Origin: Xylanimicrobium pachnodae JCM 13526 = NBRC 107786 | GTDB taxonomy: Bacteria > Actinomycetota > Actinomycetes > Actinomycetales > Cellulomonadaceae | Length of the DNA stretch: 64,000 nucleotides | Direction of reading: 5' to 3' | Assembly (NCBI GenBank): GCA_001592145.1 | Contig: BCWJ01000003.1 | Span: forward strand, 62,001-126,000 | Part shown: piece after piece, positions 60,604 through 64,000 of the stretch | How positions within the stretch are numbered: the first letter of the stretch is position 1 | How the letters are laid out: the number at the start of each line of letters is the position of its first letter | Position numbers and translations under genes: made by a program | Notes under the pieces: model-generated | Databases searched by the model: none | Told to the model about the DNA's origin: nothing | The model's input: only the letters and a program-made list of their open reading frames with translations

Positions 60604-62064
60604 ATGAACGCTACGTCTCGTGATGGTTTCTACGGTCGTGGCGACGTCCTTGCATCGTTCGCCGACCATCTGGCCGAGGTCGCGCACACGGGAACGGGCC
60701 GGATCGTCGCGATGCGGGGCCGCCGTCAGGTGGGCAAGTCGACGGTGGTCGAGCGGTTCACCGAGCAGGCCACGGTTCCCTGCGTGTTCGTGACCGGCGT
60801 GTACGGCATCGCGACGGCGCGCCAGCTTGCCGACGCGACGTCCGCGCTGCGCGAGACCCGCGTGCCGCTGCCCGACCTGGAGACGCTCACCGTGACACCT
60901 GCCGCGTCGTGGCGCGAGTGGCTGGGGCGCATCGCGGTGGCGGCCCGATCGGGGCCTGTCGTGGTCGTCCTCGACGAGTTTCCGTGGATGGCTGCCGCCG
61001 ACGCCTCGCTGGAGGGGGAGCTTCAGGCGGTGTGGGACCGCACCCTGGAGAAGTTGCCCGTCCTCCTGATCCTGATCGGTTCGGATGTCGCGATGATGGA
61101 GCGGCTGGGCGAGCACGGTCGACCGCTGTTCGGCCGACTTCGGCCCCTTGTCGTCCCAGCACTCAACCCGGCGGAGGTGGCTCAGGCGCTGCCGGGCCTC
61201 AGCGCCTTCGACGTGTTCGACGCCTACCTGGTGACGGGCGGGTATCCCCGGCTCGTTGCCGGCCTTGGCGGATCGGGACACGGGAATGCGGCCGACTACG
61301 TGCGTGCTTCCTTCGAGGACGTCTACAGCCCGCTCGTGGCCACCGCGAGGATCACGCTCGACGCTGAGTTTCCTGACGCTACTGCTGCATACCGGGTGCT
61401 GTCCGCGATCGGGGCGGACGACACGGGGCAGCCTGCGTTCAGTCGCCTGCTCGACGGTGCGGCGGACCCCGCCGAGCGGAAGCGGATCGAGACGCAGACG
61501 ACCCGCGCGCTCTCCACGCTGACTGACGTCAACGGCCTGGTCGAGCGGGAGGTGCCCGCTTGGGCTGCGGCGTCGTCGCGGCTACGCCGCTACCGCGTCA
61601 CAGACCCGTACCTCCGGTTCTGGTTCCGGTACGTCGAGCGGCACGTCGATGCGATCTCACGCGGCCGCGGCGATCTGGCCGTCCGGGCATTCGACCGTGA
61701 CTGGTCCAGCTGGCGTGGCCGCAGCGTCGAACCCGTCGTTCGTGAGGCGCTGCTCCGGCTGGCCCGCACCGACGCCGATCTCGCCGACGTCGAGACCGTT
61801 CGCCCGTGGTGGGTGCGTGACGGCAGCATCGAGGTCGACGTCGTCGCCGGGACCCGTGCCGAGACGGCGGTGCTCGGCACCATCAAGTGGCGTGCGAGAG
61901 GTGGGGTCACCGCCGCGGAGATGCGGGCGCTGGATCGGGTTCGTGACCGGGTTCCCCGCAGCGGGGGCGCGCTTCTGGCTGCTGTCTCGCCAAACGGGGA
62001 GCGGCCCGCCGGGGCCGATGTTGCCTGGAGCGCGGACGGCTTGCTCGCGGCGTGGAACGCCTGA
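60604..62064 (+). CDS. AAA ATPase of the archaeal type with DUF234 C-terminus
   Basis: The 486-residue protein has FYGRGDVLASF, P-loop RGRRQVGKST (K45), Walker B VVVLDEFPWM, and a DUF234 end (YLRFWFRYVERHVDAISRGR) that carries a nuclease-like core. The Asp in SIEVDVVA is kept, but the usual Glu of the ExK pair reads GTIKWRARG, so the nuclease site may be dead. The protein resembles the DUF4143 ATPases at 20276 and 54383 in plan, not in close sequence. By eye codon use is less GC-extreme than in flanking genes. Function in the family is unsettled. Confidence 0.85.
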   Translation: MNATSRDGFYGRGDVLASFADHLAEVAHTGTGRIVAMRGRRQVGKSTVVERFTEQATVPCVFVTGVYGIATARQLADATSALRETRVPLPDLETLTVTPAASWREWLGRIAVAARSGPVVVVLDEFPWMAAADASLEGELQAVWDRTLEKLPVLLILIGSDVAMMERLGEHGRPLFGRLRPLVVPALNPAEVAQALPGLSAFDVFDAYLVTGGYPRLVAGLGGSGHGNAADYVRASFEDVYSPLVATARITLDAEFPDATAAYRVLSAIGADDTGQPAFSRLLDGAADPAERKRIETQTTRALSTLTDVNGLVEREVPAWAAASSRLRRYRVTDPYLRFWFRYVERHVDAISRGRGDLAVRAFDRDWSSWRGRSVEPVVREALLRLARTDADLADVETVRPWWVRDGSIEVDVVAGTRAETAVLGTIKWRARGGVTAAEMRALDRVRDRVPRSGGALLAAVSPNGERPAGADVAWSADGLLAAWNA

Positions 62065-62074
62065 CCGCCGTCGG

Positions 62075-62746
62075 TCACACCGCCTGCGGGCGGCGGGTGG
62101 AACGCGCGGCGACGTCGTCGGTGACCTCGGAGGCTGCCTCGGAGCCAGGCCGGTGGCGGACCTCCTGGCCGAGCCGTGCGAGCTGCCGGGTGCGGCGTCG
62201 CCGCAGCAGCGCTCCGGCCCCCTGGACGACGGCGCTGAGCGCGACGGCGATGACGATGGCGAGGACGATCCCCCACAGCGGGTGGTTGGCCAGCCGCCCG
62301 CCGAGGGCCCCGATCGCGGCGTAGACGGCGGCCCACAGCGCGCAGGCCACGGCGTCGTACGCCACGAATCGCCGCAGCGGGTAGCGGCCCAGGCCGAGCG
62401 CCATGATGACGGGCGCGCGCCCGCCGGGAACGAGTCGCCCGGTCACGACGGCGCTGAAGGCGTTGAGGTGCAGCTTCCGCTCGGCCTGGTGGACGCGGGC
62501 CGCGAAGGTGCGCTGGTCGATCCACCGGCGGATGCGGCGGGCGCCGAGCCGGGCTTCCAGCAGGAGCGCGGTGTCGCCGACGACGGACGCGGCCCAGGCG
62601 ATGAGGAAGATGACGACGACGTTGCCGTGGGAATGGGCCGCGAGCGCGGCCGCTCCGCTGACCATCTCGCCGGTCGGGAGGAAGGGGATGGCGGATCCGG
62701 CGGCGACTGCTGCGAAGAGCAGCAGGTAGCTGCTGGTCAGGTCCAC
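62075..62746 (-). CDS. DedA family membrane protein (VTT domain)
   Basis: The 223-residue protein has the DedA plan: short entry helices (SAIPFLPTGEMVSGAAALA), the GDTALLLEARLGARRIRRW segment, and the VTGRLVPGGRAPVIMALG arginine motif, then two to three further helices and a polar tail. DedA proteins take part in lipid flipping and membrane potential balance. GTG 62746 follows TAGCAT by 6 nt. It is convergent with the ATPase gene, 10 bp away. Confidence 0.88.
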   Translation of the reverse strand: MDLTSSYLLLFAAVAAGSAIPFLPTGEMVSGAAALAAHSHGNVVVIFLIAWAASVVGDTALLLEARLGARRIRRWIDQRTFAARVHQAERKLHLNAFSAVVTGRLVPGGRAPVIMALGLGRYPLRRFVAYDAVACALWAAVYAAIGALGGRLANHPLWGIVLAIVIAVALSAVVQGAGALLRRRRTRQLARLGQEVRHRPGSEAASEVTDDVAARSTRRPQAV

Positions 62747-62752
62747 CGTCGC

Positions 62753-62758
62753 ATGCTA
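62753..62758 (-). promoter_or_regulatory. Leaderless -10 box of the DedA gene
   Basis: The minus strand reads TAGCAT, six bases, then GTG. Confidence 0.55.
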
Positions 62759-62834
62759 GGGGGCGTGCCGCCCAGGAACGGCATCGCGGGGCCGATTGTG
62801 GCGAGCGCAACACCGGCACCGGCCCCGCAGCCGG

Positions 62835-63680
62835 TCACTTCAGCCCGGACATCGCCTCGAGCCCGCGCATGTAGGGCCGTTCCAGGATGAGGAAGAACAC
62901 CAGCGGTGGGACGATCGCGATCGTGGCCCCCGCCATCCACACCTGGTAGTCGGTCTGGAAGGTGGCGCCGATGCCGAGCAGCGACAACCCGAGCGGGGCG
63001 GTGAAGTTCCGCTGGGACGACTCGACGACCAGTGGCCACAGGAACATGGTCCACGAGGTCATGAACGTCATCACGGCCACCGTGGTGATGACCGGGCCGG
63101 ACATCGGCACGATGATGCTGCGGAAGACGCGCCACTCCGAGGCCCCGTCGAGCCGGGCGGCCTCCAGGTAGTCGTCGGGGACGGCCGTGAGGAACTGCCG
63201 GGAGATGAAGACGGCCTGGCCGGACACGACGAACGGGATGATCAGTGCGATCAGGGAGTCGTACGCGCCCATCGACTTGATGATCAGGAACAGCGGGATC
63301 ACCACGGAGGAGAACGGCAGCAGCGTCGAGCCGAGCAGCGTCCACAGCAGCGCCTCCCGCCCGCGGAAGCGGAACTTTGCGAAGCCGTAGCCGACCGCGA
63401 TCGACAGGCCGACCGCGGCCAGCGCCGTGACGGTCGCGACGATCGTGCTGTTCACCAGGAACTCCCCGAAGGAATGCCCCGAGAAGCGTGGCTCCAGCAG
63501 CGCCCTGGCGAAGTTCTCCGGATGCCAGGACGGCGGGATCCACTCCACGGGCACCGCCAGGACGTCCTCGCGGGCCTTGAACGCGGCGGACAGCATCCAG
63601 GCCAGCGGGAGCAGGGCGAACACCAGGTAGCCGGCGAGCAGCGCGTACTTCAGGGCGAGCCCGGTGCTGAAGTGCTTCAT
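62835..63680 (-). CDS. Carbohydrate ABC transporter permease, MalG type
   Basis: The 281-residue protein has six membrane helices and the EAA loop DDYLEAARLDGASEWRVFRS. It belongs to the CUT1 sugar importer group. The partner permease gene overlaps by 4 nt upstream. The sugar is unknown; the glycosidases in the window suggest plant-derived oligosaccharides. The 88-bp gap to the DedA gene shows no clear terminator. Confidence 0.93.
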   Translation of the reverse strand: MKHFSTGLALKYALLAGYLVFALLPLAWMLSAAFKAREDVLAVPVEWIPPSWHPENFARALLEPRFSGHSFGEFLVNSTIVATVTALAAVGLSIAVGYGFAKFRFRGREALLWTLLGSTLLPFSSVVIPLFLIIKSMGAYDSLIALIIPFVVSGQAVFISRQFLTAVPDDYLEAARLDGASEWRVFRSIIVPMSGPVITTVAVMTFMTSWTMFLWPLVVESSQRNFTAPLGLSLLGIGATFQTDYQVWMAGATIAIVPPLVFFLILERPYMRGLEAMSGLK

Positions 63681-64000
63681 GACTCCTCCTTCATGATCCG
63701 GGAGCACACGACGGCGAAGACGAGCGACCCGACCAGGAACAGCACCCCGGCGGCGGAGGCGTACCCGCTGCGTGCGTACGTGAAGAAGTTCTCGTACAGG
63801 AAGATCGGGAGCGTTCGGGTCGCGTTCGCCGGCCCGCCCCCGGTGAGCATGTACACCGGCTCGAAGAGGCCGAGGGTCGTGATGAACGACAGCACCACGA
63901 CGAACACCGTGATGGGCCGCATGAGCGGCCACTTGATCCGCCAGAAGACCTGCCAGCCGGTGGCGCCGTCGACGTGCGCGGCCTCGACCACGTCGCCGGG
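63677..64000 (-). CDS. Carbohydrate ABC transporter permease, MalF/UgpA type (5' end outside window)
   Basis: Only the last 107 codons are present, and the frame is open to base 64000. The EAA loop (VVEAAHVDGATGWQVFWRI) and the last two helices are visible. It pairs with the MalG-type permease, coupled by an ATGA overlap. The binding protein is expected further upstream of the operon. Confidence 0.9.
   Translation of the reverse strand, partial: PGDVVEAAHVDGATGWQVFWRIKWPLMRPITVFVVVLSFITTLGLFEPVYMLTGGGPANATRTLPIFLYENFFTYARSGYASAAGVLFLVGSLVFAVVCSRIMKEES

Noticed and set aside
1-64000. tRNA, rRNA, integrase or transposase genes
   Set aside because: No cloverleaf-like segments, rRNA stretches or recombinase motifs were seen on either strand by reading; a tRNA scan would be decisive.

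Overview
The window is 64 kb of very GC-rich DNA with third-position G/C bias, frequent GTG (and some TTG) starts and actinobacterial marker genes: GuaB3, a GabD2-type succinate-semialdehyde dehydrogenase, a DUF3817 membrane protein, UvrD/PcrA helicase, and an APS-reductase sulfur operon with a siroheme sulfite reductase. Together with the plant-polysaccharide genes (GH2 beta-mannosidase, GH43 arabinanase, sugar ABC permeases) this suggests a saprophytic member of Micrococcales, in or near Cellulomonadaceae or Promicromonosporaceae. The family placement is inference. No rRNA, tRNA, CRISPR array, insertion sequence or prophage was seen.

Layout. 1-8.2 kb: end of a beta-mannosidase gene, a ROK regulator, guaB3, gabD2, an FAD oxidoreductase, a membrane-anchored hypothetical and a YdcF-like protein. 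8.4-12.2 kb: an apparent operon of a serine hydrolase, two ABC-2 permeases and their ATPase. 12.2-19 kb: a DUF4031-HD fusion, then ackA, pta and phosphoketolase on the minus strand (acetyl-phosphate to acetate plus ATP). 19.2-22.7 kb: SURF1, an AAA ATPase with a nuclease-like tail, and a MalY-type aminotransferase. 22.8-28.9 kb: a heterodimeric ABC exporter divergent from a secreted arabinanase, with a large operator between them. 29-33.2 kb: a PadR-controlled MacB/FtsX-type ABC transporter. 33.4-37.7 kb: small membrane proteins, a lipoprotein with an OmpA-like partner, and guaA. 37.9-42.2 kb: a PspC/LiaF-like membrane protein and a PspC-fused histidine kinase with a LuxR-type regulator.

42.2-52.4 kb is one long minus-strand sulfur-assimilation operon. 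In transcription order it holds a Cys-rich leader peptide, a 54-residue membrane protein, a YeiH-like exporter, sulfite reductase, APS reductase, CysD, CysN, a sulfonate-type ABC importer (SBP, ATPase, permease) and CobA, which makes the siroheme precursor. 52.5-64 kb: small membrane proteins, an APH-like kinase, a second AAA ATPase that has lost its P-loop behind a 23-bp repeat array, pcrA, a NirJ-like radical SAM/SPASM protein, an SDR, a third AAA ATPase, a DedA protein and two sugar ABC permeases that run off the window.

Two window-wide themes stand out. First, at least a dozen genes start directly 6-7 nt after a TANNNT box, which indicates leaderless transcription and corrects several start sites. 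Second, gene ends and gaps carry strong hairpins, some of them related to each other. The best candidates for something new are the cysteine leader peptide plus micro-membrane protein, the three nuclease-tailed ATPases with their repeat-bearing promoters, the hydrolase/ABC-2 cassette, and the ABC exporter whose two ATP sites have degenerated in complementary fashion.
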